Positions 41,760 to 50,773 are shown, numbered from the stretch's first letter. The stretch is 64,000 nucleotides of DNA from Leptospira andrefontaineae (GCF_004770105.1 NZ_RQEY01000005.1:1-64000), one strand, 5' to 3'. Notes: generated by a model not told the origin, from the letters alone. Program-made: numbers and translations.

Positions 41760-42686
41760 ATGGCGTACGAGCATAAGAATATCCTGGATACGGACCAGTT
41801 CTCCAAAGAGGATCTGGACTTTTTAGTCGAGAGAACTCGAGAGATGGAAAGGCTGGTGGAGCAAAATAAGGCCTTTGGAATTTTAGAAGGCAAACTTCTG
41901 GCTTCTCTTTTTTTCGAAGCTTCTACAAGGACCAGACTTTCATTCGAAGCTGCCATGGAAAGATTGGGTGGAAGGGTAATCTCCACTGTAGGTTTCCAAT
42001 TTTCTTCCATCTCAAAGGGCGAGACCTTATACGATACCATGAAAATGGTAGAAGCTTATGCAGACATCGCGGTGATCCGACATCCTGTGGAAGGTTCCTC
42101 CAGAATTGCAGCCGGTGCGGTCAAAATCCCAGTCATCAACGCGGGAGATGGAGCAGGTCAACATCCCACCCAAGCGCTTCTGGATCTATATACGATCATT
42201 TCCGAAAAAGGAAAATTGGACGGGCTCACTCTTGCATTCATTGGCGATCTGAAATATGGAAGAACGATCCATAGTTTGATCAATCTTCTACGCCATTATA
42301 AAGTTCATCTTTACTTGATTTCTCCTCCGGAACTTTCTCTTCCTGAGTCTTATAAGAAGGGGCTTGCAGGATTTCCTATCACTTTCGAAGAATCTGACGA
42401 TATCAAAAAAGTTTGGGAATGCGATATTGCTTATGTGACTCGCATCCAAGAAGAAAGATTTCCGGACCATAAAGAATACGAAAGATTAAAAGAATCCTTC
42501 AAGTTGAACAAAGAATTGATACTCGCATCTAAAAAAGAAACTACAGTACTTCATCCTCTTCCAAGAGTGAATGAACTCTCTACAGATGTGGATGATCTTC
42601 CGAACGCAGCGTACTTTCGTCAGGCAAAGTATGGAGTAGTAAGCAGAATGACGTTACTCTGTCTTTCCCTGGGCGTTCGTTTTTAA
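41760..42686 (+). CDS. pyrB: aspartate carbamoyltransferase catalytic subunit
   Basis: The 308-aa protein carries the carbamoyl phosphate motif STRTRLSFE, then HPVEGSS-like loop 80 region, [19 protein letters not shown] and HPLPRVNEL, all characteristic of PyrB. It forms N-carbamoyl-aspartate in pyrimidine synthesis. No pyrI regulatory chain is adjacent. The genes pyrB, DUF2203 and dapL follow at gaps of 10 and 4 bases and are probably co-transcribed. Confidence 0.97.
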   Translation: MAYEHKNILDTDQFSKEDLDFLVERTREMERLVEQNKAFGILEGKLLASLFFEASTRTRLSFEAAMERLGGRVISTVGFQFSSISKGETLYDTMKMVEAYADIAVIRHPVEGSSRIAAGAVKIPVINAGDGAGQHPTQALLDLYTIISEKGKLDGLTLAFIGDLKYGRTIHSLINLLRHYKVHLYLISPPELSLPESYKKGLAGFPITFEESDDIKKVWECDIAYVTRIQEERFPDHKEYERLKESFKLNKELILASKKETTVLHPLPRVNELSTDVDDLPNAAYFRQAKYGVVSRMTLLCLSLGVRF

Positions 42687-42696
42687 ACGGAGTAGA

Positions 42697-43056
42697 ATGG
42701 AACGTAAGATCTGGACATACGAAGAAGCACGTAAAATTCTACCCTATGTCCGGTCCATCACGGAAGAATTTTACGAAACCGTTGGAAAGGTTCACCAAGA
42801 ACTGAAAAACGGTTTATACCAAGAGAATGAACAAGAAGCCAGAGAAACCAAAGTTGAAGAACTATTGGTAGAATGGTCCGGAAAGATCCGGGAACTTGGT
42901 ATAGAAGTCAAAGGGCTTTGGCTTGTAGACTTCGACAACGGAAAAGGTTATTATTGTTGGCATCTGGGAGAAGAGGATCTTCTTTTCGAACACGGATACG
43001 ACGAGGGTTTTGCAGGACGCAAACCGATCCAAAACATAGACGAGGATTACGAATAA
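42697..43056 (+). CDS. DUF2203-family protein
   Basis: The 119-aa protein shows the DUF2203 layout: [14 protein letters not shown] at the start, a helical middle, then [13 protein letters not shown] and [27 protein letters not shown]. Its function is not established. It lies between pyrB and dapL and is small, acidic and probably cytoplasmic. The ATG is 10 bases past the pyrB stop. Confidence 0.88.
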   Translation: MERKIWTYEEARKILPYVRSITEEFYETVGKVHQELKNGLYQENEQEARETKVEELLVEWSGKIRELGIEVKGLWLVDFDNGKGYYCWHLGEEDLLFEHGYDEGFAGRKPIQNIDEDYE

Positions 43057-43060
43057 TTCA

Positions 43061-44287
43061 ATGGCGAATATAAACGAAAATTATCTGAAATTAAAAGCGG
43101 GATATCTTTTCCCGGAGATCGCAAGAAGAGTAAAAGTTTATTCTGAAAAACATCCAAACGCAAAGATTATCCGACTAGGAATTGGAGACGTTACTCTTCC
43201 TTTGGCTCCATCCGTCGTGGATGCACTTGTTTCTTCTTCAAAAGAAATGGGAACTCCGGAAGGATTCCATGGATATGGGCCTGAACAAGGATATTCTTTC
43301 CTACTCAAGGCGATCGCAGATAATGATTATGCTCCTCTTGGTGTAAAACTGGATGAGAGCGAAATTTTCGTATCCGACGGATCCAAATGTGACTGCGGAA
43401 ATATCCAAGAAATATTCTCTACAGATGCAAAGATCGCGATCGGAGATCCTGTATATCCAGTATATGTGGACACGAACGTAATGGCAGGAAGAACTGGGGA
43501 AGCAGGACCGGACGGAAGATACGCCAACCTGATCTATATGCCTTCTACAAAAGAGAATGGATTCCAACCGGATTTCCCTAAAGAAAGGCCGGACCTAATC
43601 TATTTATGTTTTCCTAATAATCCAACCGGAACTGTGGCTTCGAAAGAATCCCTAAAAGCTTGGGTGGAATACGCTAAAAAGAATAATAGTATCATTCTTT
43701 ATGATTCTGCATATGAGGCATTTATCTCTGAACCGGGAGTTCCAAGATCTATTTACGAGGTAGAAGGAGCAAGAGAGGTCGCAATAGAATTCCGCTCCTT
43801 CTCCAAAACCGCAGGATTTACAGGACTTCGTTGTGCTTATATAGTAATTCCTAAAGAATTAAAAGGAAAAACAAAGGACGGCCAGGAAGTTTCTATAGGT
43901 CAACTTTGGAGCAGAAGACATACCACTAAATTCAACGGCGTTTCTTACGTGACCCAAAAAGCGGCCGAGGCGATCTATTCTCCTCAGGGAAAAAAAGAGA
44001 TCCGAGCAAGCATCGATACTTATATGGCTAATGCCAAATTGATCCGAGAGGGACTCATCAAAGCAGGATACGAAGTATTCGGTGGGGTGAATGCTCCTTA
44101 TATCTGGCTCAAAACTCCTAATAATCTTAGCTCTTGGGACTTCTTCGACCAATTATTAGACAAGGCTCAGGTGGTAGGAACTCCAGGCTCCGGTTTCGGA
44201 CCTGCGGGAGAAGGTTATTTCAGACTTTCCGCCTTCGGGAAAAAAGACGACGTGATCGAAGCAATCCGTCGAATTAGCGCTCTGTAA
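43061..44287 (+). CDS. dapL: LL-diaminopimelate aminotransferase
   Basis: The 408-aa PLP enzyme converts tetrahydrodipicolinate directly to LL-diaminopimelate for lysine and peptidoglycan, bypassing the succinylase steps. Visible blocks are [28 protein letters not shown] start, [56 protein letters not shown] (PLP lysine) and [15 protein letters not shown]. DapL use is a known trait of Leptospira and Chlamydia. Its stop codon lies in the loop of the transcription terminator. Confidence 0.97.
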   Translation: MANINENYLKLKAGYLFPEIARRVKVYSEKHPNAKIIRLGIGDVTLPLAPSVVDALVSSSKEMGTPEGFHGYGPEQGYSFLLKAIADNDYAPLGVKLDESEIFVSDGSKCDCGNIQEIFSTDAKIAIGDPVYPVYVDTNVMAGRTGEAGPDGRYANLIYMPSTKENGFQPDFPKERPDLIYLCFPNNPTGTVASKESLKAWVEYAKKNNSIILYDSAYEAFISEPGVPRSIYEVEGAREVAIEFRSFSKTAGFTGLRCAYIVIPKELKGKTKDGQEVSIGQLWSRRHTTKFNGVSYVTQKAAEAIYSPQGKKEIRASIDTYMANAKLIREGLIKAGYEVFGGVNAPYIWLKTPNNLSSWDFFDQLLDKAQVVGTPGSGFGPAGEGYFRLSAFGKKDDVIEAIRRISAL

Positions 44288-44301
44288 TCAGGGCGCTTTT
44301 T
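44276..44301 (+). terminator. Rho-independent terminator overlapping the dapL stop codon
   Basis: AGCGCTCTG (44276-44284) and CAGGGCGCT (44289-44297) pair with one G-T wobble. The four-base loop TAAT contains the dapL stop codon (44285-44287), and a T-run of five follows. Translation would run through the left arm. Confidence 0.82.
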
Positions 44302-44363
44302 CCTCAAAAAAAAGAGAATATACATTTCGAGACCCTGCCGATAGACTACTAGTAGGGAAAGCT

Positions 44364-45383
44364 ATGGGTTCGAAATATACACGCATTCTTCTTTTTATAT
44401 TCGCTGCGGCGCCGATTTTTTTCACGGATAGGACTTATGCAGTTTCTCCCGATCAAACGAATCTCGCGATCCTGATTGATGAGAATAAGATAAACATAAA
44501 GTTCATCAATATCTGCGTGAGTAATCTTGCGCCACCTTTGGAAGAAGGTGCAGGGCCTAAATCCCAGGCCGGAGTGGCAACTGCAGCGGAGAATGCGCAA
44601 TCTGGTCAAACTGCAACCGCAAGTGGACAAACTGAACTTTTCAAAAAACTGAATACTATAGACAATTATAGATCGTTCAAGAAGGCAAACCAAGCTGACT
44701 TCAATGGGAATATGTGGTATTTCCAAAGTAACTACAGTTTATCTTATAAAAACCTAAAGTCCGCGCAAGGAGAGATGAAGGACATCTTCCAAGTAGTTCA
44801 CGAAAATTATATCAAAACTGCTCGTATACTTTTAGAAGCCGCTTCTCCAATGATCATTCGTTCTAATGATAAGATCGCGCAACATTTATTGAAGCTTGGA
44901 TTTAGAGATCTAAAATCCTCCGAAGATAATTTTACCACTGCATATAATTCTTCTCCTTACCAATTCAGAGTGAAACTTGTACTTTTTGGAGAAGGTATCA
45001 AGATCGCAAGAAGGGCCAGAAGATTTGCACTTCTCGCAATGATCGCAGCGAAAACTCCGAACGACGACAAGCGCGAATTCCAATTCGTGAATTTGGACGA
45101 AGTCAGAAATATTGCAGAGAAGGAAAATATTTCCGACTATGACCGTATCCGAAACACACTTATTGATTATATAGACAACGAATTACTTTCTCCTAAGATC
45201 GCTCCTCCTGGAGAAGGAAAAGATAATCCGGTAGATCTATTAGAAGTCCATGATGACAATTACAGCTTTATCACCAACGGAAGGGTTTCTTTTTTAGAAA
45301 AAAGTAATGAAGAGATCCGCGTAGACGATATCAATAAAATAGAAGCGTTACCTCCTGTCCCTGCTCAGGGAGGAAACAAGTAA
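44364..45383 (+). CDS. exported protein of unknown function, helical
   Basis: The 339-aa product has a signal peptide ending near TYA-VSPDQ. The mature protein has an Ala/Gln/Thr/Gly-rich stretch (about residues 55-90) that is probably disordered, then helices rich in Lys, Asn and Asp, and a basic patch (IKIARRARRFALLAMIAAK). The last 50 residues are Pro- and Gly-rich. I recognise no family. Its stop overlaps the next start in TAATG, so the two genes are coupled and may encode partners. Confidence 0.78.
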   Translation: MGSKYTRILLFIFAAAPIFFTDRTYAVSPDQTNLAILIDENKINIKFINICVSNLAPPLEEGAGPKSQAGVATAAENAQSGQTATASGQTELFKKLNTIDNYRSFKKANQADFNGNMWYFQSNYSLSYKNLKSAQGEMKDIFQVVHENYIKTARILLEAASPMIIRSNDKIAQHLLKLGFRDLKSSEDNFTTAYNSSPYQFRVKLVLFGEGIKIARRARRFALLAMIAAKTPNDDKREFQFVNLDEVRNIAEKENISDYDRIRNTLIDYIDNELLSPKIAPPGEGKDNPVDLLEVHDDNYSFITNGRVSFLEKSNEEIRVDDINKIEALPPVPAQGGNK

Positions 45384-46042
45384 TGGATCTTCCTACTCCA
45401 GCCGAAATCATTTCTCTTAGAGTAAAAGGGGGACGATTTTGGAAATGGCTGGTAGTATTTTCACTGATCGCAGTGACAATACTGGCCGGAAGGATCTATT
45501 CTTCTCAGTCCACTCAAGGATTCAGAGAAAGAAAAAAATCGGTAGATTCTAAAGTTAGGATACTAAGAGAGATCGGAAATTCATTCGAATCCTCAGAACT
45601 CAAAAAAGATCTTCAAAAAATAGAAAATTATTCCGCAGACTTGAACTCTGCTTCCAAAGTAGGAAGTGTACAGGAAAAAACGGATAGCTTAGCGTTACTC
45701 GAAAGGGCACTTCCTGAATCTATGAAACGTTGGTCCGAATTTGCAGAAACTTCTTCGGATAAACTTTTGCAACATGTAGCAAAAGAATCCCGTTTTTTAA
45801 AAATGGAATCGGAAGATCATCATCCTCTTACTGTAAAAGAAGAAGAAAGGGCCAATGATTATTTCAGAATGGCAAGGGAAGAATGGCTTTCCGGAAATAA
45901 ATTCCGGAGAGACGGAAATCATCTTTACGCATTAGTATTATATAAAAGATCCTTAAAATACTCTCTATCTAGCTTAAAAGTATCGAAACTTCCTTATCCG
46001 GAAGAATACAGAAACGCTGCAAACCGCCTCATAAAAAACTAG
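45383..46042 (+). CDS. single-pass membrane protein of unknown function
   Basis: The 219-aa product has one membrane helix at about residues 21-38 (WLVVFSLIAVTILAGRIY) and a mostly helical, charged remainder with several Leu/Lys/Glu heptad-like stretches, so a coiled coil is possible. The C-terminal block (ERANDYFRMAREEWLSGNKF, then YALVLYKRSLKYSL) resembles a TPR-like pair of helices. It starts in the overlap TAATG with the exported protein gene. No family is recognised. Confidence 0.78.
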   Translation: MDLPTPAEIISLRVKGGRFWKWLVVFSLIAVTILAGRIYSSQSTQGFRERKKSVDSKVRILREIGNSFESSELKKDLQKIENYSADLNSASKVGSVQEKTDSLALLERALPESMKRWSEFAETSSDKLLQHVAKESRFLKMESEDHHPLTVKEEERANDYFRMAREEWLSGNKFRRDGNHLYALVLYKRSLKYSLSSLKVSKLPYPEEYRNAANRLIKN

Positions 46043-46101
46043 TCTCAGCACATAAAAAAGTAGAGGAATTTTCTCGCTTAGGCTTCAAAAGAAGTCATTC
46101 C

Positions 46102-46118
46102 GGAGGAAATTATCCTCC
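46102..46118 (+). promoter_or_regulatory. hairpin containing the Shine-Dalgarno of the PAS-Fis gene
   Basis: GGAGGA-AATTA-TCCTCC is a perfect 6-bp inverted repeat. The GGAGG is the only strong Shine-Dalgarno sequence near the ATG at 46127 but ends about 20 bases before it, farther than usual, and the paired arm would mask it. Confidence 0.4.
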
Positions 46119-46126
46119 TTCTCCCA

Positions 46127-47248
46127 ATGAGAATCGAAGTTTTATATAAATTTTTTCTCTATAGTCCTGCCAGTCATTTACCAGTATGGGAAGAAGGAAC
46201 AGGCTTACTCGGATTACTCCCCAAAGAAAGAGTTCTAATGGAACTCGCAGACTTAAGTGCCTCCGAAAGAGAATTTGAAAGGATCCCGGAAGAATTTTTA
46301 ATCCGAGAAATTCCAGAAACCGTTCTAGCATTTTTCCAAAAACAAAGAGCTATTCCCGTTCTCGGTCCCTTAGGAGAAAAATTAGAAGACTGGGACAAAC
46401 CTAGGTTTCTCGCAGAGCTTAGTAGATCCTCCTGGATGGCTAAGGAGACAGAAAAACCGAAAGTTTCTCCACAAAAGACGGAAGAAGAAAAGGCAAAACA
46501 AAGCCAATGGTTTATGGAAGTACTTCTCCAGAACTTTCCGGATGGATTGCTTGCCACTGACTTGGATGGACATACGGTATTTTATAACGAGACATTCGAG
46601 AAGGAAATACTTATCAAAAAATGGTTTAGAGACAGCATTCTTCAGGCAGAAAAACTACTGAAAGAAATGTCCAAGGACCTACTTGGAAATTATCTTAAAA
46701 CGCATGAATTAAGATTAGAAGAAGGAAGACTTTCTGTTCAGACATTTATTCCGGATCTGGATTGTATCGTAAGAGTATCTATCCTGAAACAAAAAGGAAA
46801 GCCTCTAGGTTATCTGTATCACTTCTCCCCAGCTTCCGCAAAACTAAATAGCCAAGATGGAGAAGGATTTGCGTTCCCTTCAGTAACAGAAGCTTTCAAC
46901 CAAAAACTTCCACTCGAAACGATGTTAAAAGAAGTGGAAGGAAGTTATATTTATCACACACTCAAAAGAAACCAAGAGAATGTTTCCCATGCCGCCTTGG
47001 ACTTAGGAGTGCCAAGAACGACTCTACAAAATAGAATTAAGTTTTTGGATTTAACCAGTAAGTTCAAATTGAATAAGGACCAGCCGATCCCTAGAAAGAA
47101 AACAGGCAAACAAAGTCCTATTAAAAAGACTGTTCCTCAAACAAACAAACCTGCGATTGCGGAAACCAAACCAAAACCAAGTTCTAAAAAAAAGCAGGTA
47201 AGTTCTAAGAAAAAATCCACGTCTAAAAAAAGGACAAAGCAAAAATAA
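46127..47248 (+). CDS. PAS-domain protein with Fis-type helix-turn-helix and Lys-rich tail
   Basis: The 373-aa protein has an unassigned N-terminal domain (1-105) and a charged linker. A PAS-like domain lies at about 127-235 (LLQNFPDGLLATDLDGHTVF), and a Fis-type DNA-binding domain at about 262-308 (LKEVEGSYIYHTLKRNQENV, then HAALDLGVPRTTLQNRI), as at the end of NtrC-type activators. There is no AAA+ sigma-54 module. The last 55 residues are almost only Lys, Ser, Thr, Pro and Gln, like a histone H1 tail. DNA binding by both regions is inferred. Its target genes are unknown. It lies upstream of rho. Confidence 0.82.
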   Translation: MRIEVLYKFFLYSPASHLPVWEEGTGLLGLLPKERVLMELADLSASEREFERIPEEFLIREIPETVLAFFQKQRAIPVLGPLGEKLEDWDKPRFLAELSRSSWMAKETEKPKVSPQKTEEEKAKQSQWFMEVLLQNFPDGLLATDLDGHTVFYNETFEKEILIKKWFRDSILQAEKLLKEMSKDLLGNYLKTHELRLEEGRLSVQTFIPDLDCIVRVSILKQKGKPLGYLYHFSPASAKLNSQDGEGFAFPSVTEAFNQKLPLETMLKEVEGSYIYHTLKRNQENVSHAALDLGVPRTTLQNRIKFLDLTSKFKLNKDQPIPRKKTGKQSPIKKTVPQTNKPAIAETKPKPSSKKKQVSSKKKSTSKKRTKQK

Positions 47249-47253
47249 AAGCC

Positions 47254-47281
47254 TTGACAGAGTTTGTAATCTGGAAATAGT
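47254..47281 (+). promoter_or_regulatory. candidate promoter of rho
   Basis: TTGACA (47254-47259) is a perfect -35 box. At 16 bases spacing the -10 position reads AATAGT, four of six matches to TATAAT. The leader to the rho ATG would be about 170 bases long. Confidence 0.4.
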
Positions 47282-47411
47282 CCACATTAAGAGCCGACCC
47301 TTTCCTCTCTTCCGAGCATACGCTCGTTTGAAAAAATAAGGGATTCCCCGGTCGCTTAATAAAGAACCGACTACCCGGATCCTTCAAAACCCGCTCTTAA
47401 TCGAATAAAAA

Positions 47412-47465
47412 ATGAATACAGGAAGGTCCTCCTTCCAAATCCAATACACGGTATTCCATGGCTAA
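47412..47465 (+). other. possible 17-codon upstream reading frame overlapping the rho start
   Basis: An ATG at 47412 opens 17 codons ([17 protein letters not shown]) that stop at TAA (47463-47465), a few bases inside rho in another frame. It has no Shine-Dalgarno sequence. It contains the hairpin GGAAGG-TCCT-CCTTCC (47421-47436), located 21 bases before the rho ATG. Leader-based control of rho is known in E. coli (rhoL); equivalence here is only a suggestion. Confidence 0.3.
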
Positions 47466-48882
47466 CCCAAGACGAGACTCCAAGCCCCGAAACAACTATC
47501 AAAACAACAATAACGACGCACAAAACGATAATAACGAAGAAGAACCGAATTTACCGGAAGATGATCCGGAAACGGCAGAGATTCGTTCCAGAAAAAGACG
47601 TCGTGGTTCCTACGAGGGACCTACACCTGCTCCTATAGATCTAGTAGCACTTAAAAAGACATCCATCGCAGAACTGATCGAAGTCGCTAAAAATCTTGGC
47701 GTAGAGAATACAGGCGGACTAAAAAAGCAAAACTTAATATTCGCCATCCTACAAGCCCAAGCTGAAAGAGAAGGTCAGGTCCATGCTGCAGGCGTAATGG
47801 AAAGATTGCCTGATGGATACGGTTTCCTCCGATCTCCGGATTATAACTATGTTCCAGGTCCGGACGATATTTATGTATCTCCTTCCCAGATCAAATTATT
47901 TGGACTAAGAACTGGAGATACGGTCGAAGGACAGATCCGTCCGCCAAAGGAATCCGAAAGATTCTTCGCAATGCTTCGTGTGGAAACCGTAAACGGATAC
48001 ACACCAGATGTAGCAAGCAAACGTGCGTTATTCGACAACTTAACCCCACTTTATCCGAACGAAAGATTAAGAATGGAACATGATCCTTCTCAGTTAGATA
48101 CAAGGATCGTAGATCTAATGTGTCCGATCGGAAAAGGACAAAGAGCACTTATCGTTGCGCCGCCTAGAACAGGTAAAACAATCCTGATGCAGAATGTGGC
48201 AAACGCGATTACCAGCAATCACCCGGAAGTTACTTTAATCGTACTGCTCATCGATGAGCGTCCGGAAGAAGTAACAGACATGGCCCGTAACGTAAGGGGA
48301 GAAGTAGTATCTTCTACTTTCGACGAACCTGCTACCCGCCACGTACAAGTTGCCGAGATGGTCATCGAAAAGGCAAAAAGACTGGTAGAACACGGAAGAG
48401 ATGTGGTCATTCTGCTCGACTCAATCACCCGTCTTGCCCGCGCTTATAACCAGGTCATCCCGACTTCCGGAAAAATACTCTCCGGTGGTGTGGATTCAAA
48501 CGCACTTCACAAACCGAAAAGATTTTTCGGTGCCGCTCGAAATATCGAAGAGGGCGGATCACTTACTATCATCGCGACCGCACTTGTGGATACCGGATCC
48601 AAAATGGACGAGGTGATCTTCGAAGAGTTCAAAGGTACCGGTAATATGGAGATCCATTTGGACAGAAAACTTTCCGATAAGAGGATTTTCCCAGCGATCG
48701 ATATCAATAAGTCCGGAACCAGAAAAGAGGAGCTCCTACTACCTAAGGAAACCCTCCAGAAGGTCTTTGTGCTCCGAAAAGTGCTTTCTCCCATGAGCAT
48801 CACAGAAAGCATGGAATTATTACTCGAGAAGATGAGACAGTCTAAGACTAACGAGAGCTTCTTGGGCAGTATGAACGCCTAA
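47458..48882 (+). CDS. rho: transcription termination factor Rho
   Basis: The 474-aa protein has the Rho layout: an Asn/Asp/Glu-rich, probably disordered extension (1-50), an N-terminal RNA-binding part ([23 protein letters not shown], then [14 protein letters not shown]) and the RecA-like ATPase core. Core blocks are [15 protein letters not shown] (Walker A), [31 protein letters not shown] and [20 protein letters not shown]. The hexamer terminates transcription on untranslated RNA. No Shine-Dalgarno sequence lies within 15 bases of the ATG. It precedes rpmE by 24 bases, a frequent arrangement in bacteria. Confidence 0.98.
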   Translation: MANPRRDSKPRNNYQNNNNDAQNDNNEEEPNLPEDDPETAEIRSRKRRRGSYEGPTPAPIDLVALKKTSIAELIEVAKNLGVENTGGLKKQNLIFAILQAQAEREGQVHAAGVMERLPDGYGFLRSPDYNYVPGPDDIYVSPSQIKLFGLRTGDTVEGQIRPPKESERFFAMLRVETVNGYTPDVASKRALFDNLTPLYPNERLRMEHDPSQLDTRIVDLMCPIGKGQRALIVAPPRTGKTILMQNVANAITSNHPEVTLIVLLIDERPEEVTDMARNVRGEVVSSTFDEPATRHVQVAEMVIEKAKRLVEHGRDVVILLDSITRLARAYNQVIPTSGKILSGGVDSNALHKPKRFFGAARNIEEGGSLTIIATALVDTGSKMDEVIFEEFKGTGNMEIHLDRKLSDKRIFPAIDINKSGTRKEELLLPKETLQKVFVLRKVLSPMSITESMELLLEKMRQSKTNESFLGSMNA

Positions 48883-48906
48883 TAAGATTTTGGAAAAGGG
48901 GACAAC

Positions 48907-49107
48907 ATGAAAACAGACATCCATCCTAAATACGCTGACGCCAAAATTCGCTGCGCTTGCGGGGCGGTTTACGAGACTCGCACTACGGTCGGAGACATCC
49001 ACGTAGAAATTTGCTCCAACTGCCACCCATACTTCACCGGAAAATCCAAAATTCTGGATACAACTGGTCGAGTAGACAAGTTCAAGAAAAAATACAAAAT
49101 CTCCTAA
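48907..49107 (+). CDS. rpmE: 50S ribosomal protein L31, zinc-binding form
   Basis: The 66-aa protein begins MKTDIHPKY and has the zinc-binding cysteines of the C+ form (CACG and [11 protein letters not shown]) and the usual VDKFKKKYK end. It belongs to the large ribosomal subunit. GGGGACAAC precedes the ATG. It is probably co-transcribed with rho. Confidence 0.97.
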   Translation: MKTDIHPKYADAKIRCACGAVYETRTTVGDIHVEICSNCHPYFTGKSKILDTTGRVDKFKKKYKIS

Positions 49108-49120
49108 TCGAGGTTTTAGG

Positions 49121-49216
49121 TTTGGGGGCGTCCCCTTTGCTTTCGCAAAGGTCGGGCTCCTCCGAGCTGCGCCTGCGCTCCGGTCGCTTCGCGACTGCTC
49201 CGCACTCTCCGGATCC
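49121..49216 (-). repeat. family A GC-rich hairpin repeat, divergent copy 3
   Basis: Hairpins CCTTTGC-TTTC-GCAAAGG (49134-49151) and GTCGC-TTC-GCGAC (49183-49195) lie in a GC-rich block ending GGATCCC, close to GGGAT of the other copies on the opposite strand. The stem GTCGC/GCGAC replaces GTCAC/GTGAC of copies 1 and 2 while the GAA loop is kept. Confidence 0.6.
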
Positions 49217-49301
49217 CTAACGCATCCAAAAAAGAAATCTCCCCAGTTAAAAGTGCTTTCCTCCTTCATCAACAAAGTCTAATCTAAGAAAGGCAATCAT
49301 C

Positions 49302-50096
49302 ATGTCAGTAATGGATTTTAATCGATATAAAGAGATCAATGACCAAAGACTAAACTATAGAGAAATGGAAGACGCAACCGTTGTTTCCAACTATAGAAAC
49401 GTAGGTTGTGGAGACGGATATCGTATTTATCTTAAGATAGACGAGAATAGAAAAGTCACAGACGCAAGTTTTACTACCACTGGTTGTGGATTCGGGATCG
49501 TTGCACTTGCAATGGCCACAGAGATCGCTAAGGGAAAGACCATTGATGAGCTCAAAAACGTCACCACTGACGACGTTGAAAAACAATTCGAGTTCCCTGA
49601 ACGCAGAAAAAATTATCCTGAATCAGCAGTAGCAGCGCTACAACAAGCAATCCATGATTACGAAACCGGAGCAGGGGTTCCAAAAGAAAGAAGGATCACA
49701 GCTGCAAAAGCAAAAGAGATTCTTGCGGAAACCGGAAGCCTAAAAGGTCAGGACTTATCTTCTATCATATTAGAAAAAGAAGATCTACATGGAGTGGATT
49801 TCTCCGGAGCAAATCTAAACAACGCATTCTTAACCAACTGTAATTTTGCAGGAGCCAATTTCGAAGGCGCACGCTTGCGCGGTGCCTTCTTAAACGGAGC
49901 AGACTTAACTGGAGCCAACCTAAAAGGTGCGGACTTACGTTGGGCAAAACTCGCGGGAGCCAAGATAGAAGGTGCGGACTTTACCGACGCAGTCTACGAT
50001 ATAGGCACTAGAGTTGATCAAAGACAAATACATATTTTCTCTTCCATGAAGAAGGAAGGAAAAGATATCTATATGGAGAAACATGAAGCCGGGTGA
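49302..50096 (+). CDS. IscU/NifU-like N-terminal domain fused to pentapeptide repeats
   Basis: Residues 1-125 resemble an iron-sulfur scaffold (NifU_N/IscU). Cys36 lies in GCGDGY, with the conserved Asp two residues on, and Cys62 in TTGCGFGIVALAMAT. The third scaffold cysteine (HC motif before the final helix) is absent: the region reads NYPESAVAALQQAI. A linker leads to about 16 pentapeptide repeats of the A(D/N)Lxx type (about 150-232: GANLNNAFL, GADLTGANLKGADLRWAKLAG) that should form a right-handed quadrilateral helix. A scaffold or carrier specialised by the repeat domain is plausible; assembly in the classical way is doubtful. No isc or suf genes adjoin. Confidence 0.85.
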   Translation: MSVMDFNRYKEINDQRLNYREMEDATVVSNYRNVGCGDGYRIYLKIDENRKVTDASFTTTGCGFGIVALAMATEIAKGKTIDELKNVTTDDVEKQFEFPERRKNYPESAVAALQQAIHDYETGAGVPKERRITAAKAKEILAETGSLKGQDLSSIILEKEDLHGVDFSGANLNNAFLTNCNFAGANFEGARLRGAFLNGADLTGANLKGADLRWAKLAGAKIEGADFTDAVYDIGTRVDQRQIHIFSSMKKEGKDIYMEKHEAG

Positions 50097-50274
50097 TAAA
50101 GCCAAACTGACCAAAAGAAGTTTTCTTTTAAAGGGAGTGATCGTACTCACCGGCGCTCAAGTGGAGATCCAAGAGATAAATGGGGATAAGGTTTCCGTTT
50201 TGTATAATGATAGAGAAGGATACCCGCATACAATCGAAGATCTCACCCTTGCAGATCTTGCTCCTATCGATTAA
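50083..50274 (+). CDS. small conserved-looking protein overlapping the scaffold fusion gene
   Basis: The 63-aa product starts at an ATG 14 bases inside the preceding gene, with GGAG five bases upstream, indicating coupled translation. The sequence (LTGAQVEIQEINGDKVSVLYND, HTIEDLTLADLAPID) looks like a small beta-barrel of the KOW/SH3 sort. I do not recognise a family. Its link to the scaffold fusion rests on position only. Confidence 0.6.
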   Translation: MKPGDKAKLTKRSFLLKGVIVLTGAQVEIQEINGDKVSVLYNDREGYPHTIEDLTLADLAPID

Positions 50275-50364
50275 TTAACTCTAGGCCTCGCACTAACCGA
50301 GTTCTAAATCTGCTTTACAAATTCTCCAGGAAGGTTTTAACTTCTTCGCGGAGAAATTAGAGAG

Positions 50365-50685
50365 ATGATATATAGAACACTCATTATTTTGTTATTGGCT
50401 GTGGTTACAATTATGCCAGGGATATCCTGTTCTTGGATGGACGATGTTCCGATCCTGACTTGGTTCGTAGAAGACGATGACGAAGAGGAAAGAAAAGAAT
50501 TTCACGATCTACTAGTATTGATCGCGATCTTATCAAATAACGGTCATAACGGAAATCTAACCGTGCAAAGTCTGGAAGTAAAAACAAAGATTTCTTCTTT
50601 GTCAAATCCCAACCGGGCGATATTCTGCTCTTTATTGCAAACTCAGGATCCTTCCCAGTTTAAGGAGTATTGTTTAAATCCTTAA
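50365..50685 (+). CDS. small lipoprotein
   Basis: The 106-aa product has a lipoprotein signal with lipobox GISC (Cys22), then a hydrophobic-acidic segment (WFVEDDDEEERKEFHDLLVL) and a helical end with two further cysteines (FCSLL, EYCLNP), which could form a disulfide. No family is recognised. GAGAAATTAGAGAG precedes the ATG. It is probably transcribed independently. Confidence 0.7.
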   Translation: MIYRTLIILLLAVVTIMPGISCSWMDDVPILTWFVEDDDEEERKEFHDLLVLIAILSNNGHNGNLTVQSLEVKTKISSLSNPNRAIFCSLLQTQDPSQFKEYCLNP

Positions 50686-50711
50686 CGGATCTATTTTGTG
50701 ATCTTGGGCGT

Positions 50712-50773
50712 CTTCGCGTGAGAAAAAAATAGAGATGCAATTTTCACGCGAAGCGGCTAAGTTGAGAAGATTC
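50712..50773. repeat. family B repeat, copy 4, enclosing the lipase start codon
   Basis: CTTCGCGTGA (50712-50721) and TCACGCGAAG (50744-50753) are perfect 10-bp inverted arms around 22 bases, within which lies the ATG at 50735. The second arm continues CGGCTAAGTTGAGAAGATT, as in the other copies. Confidence 0.7.

Noticed and set aside
46065..46100. Possible fifth family B copy (TCTCGCTTAGGCTTC)
   Set aside because: It matches the B arm only weakly and has no inverse arm.
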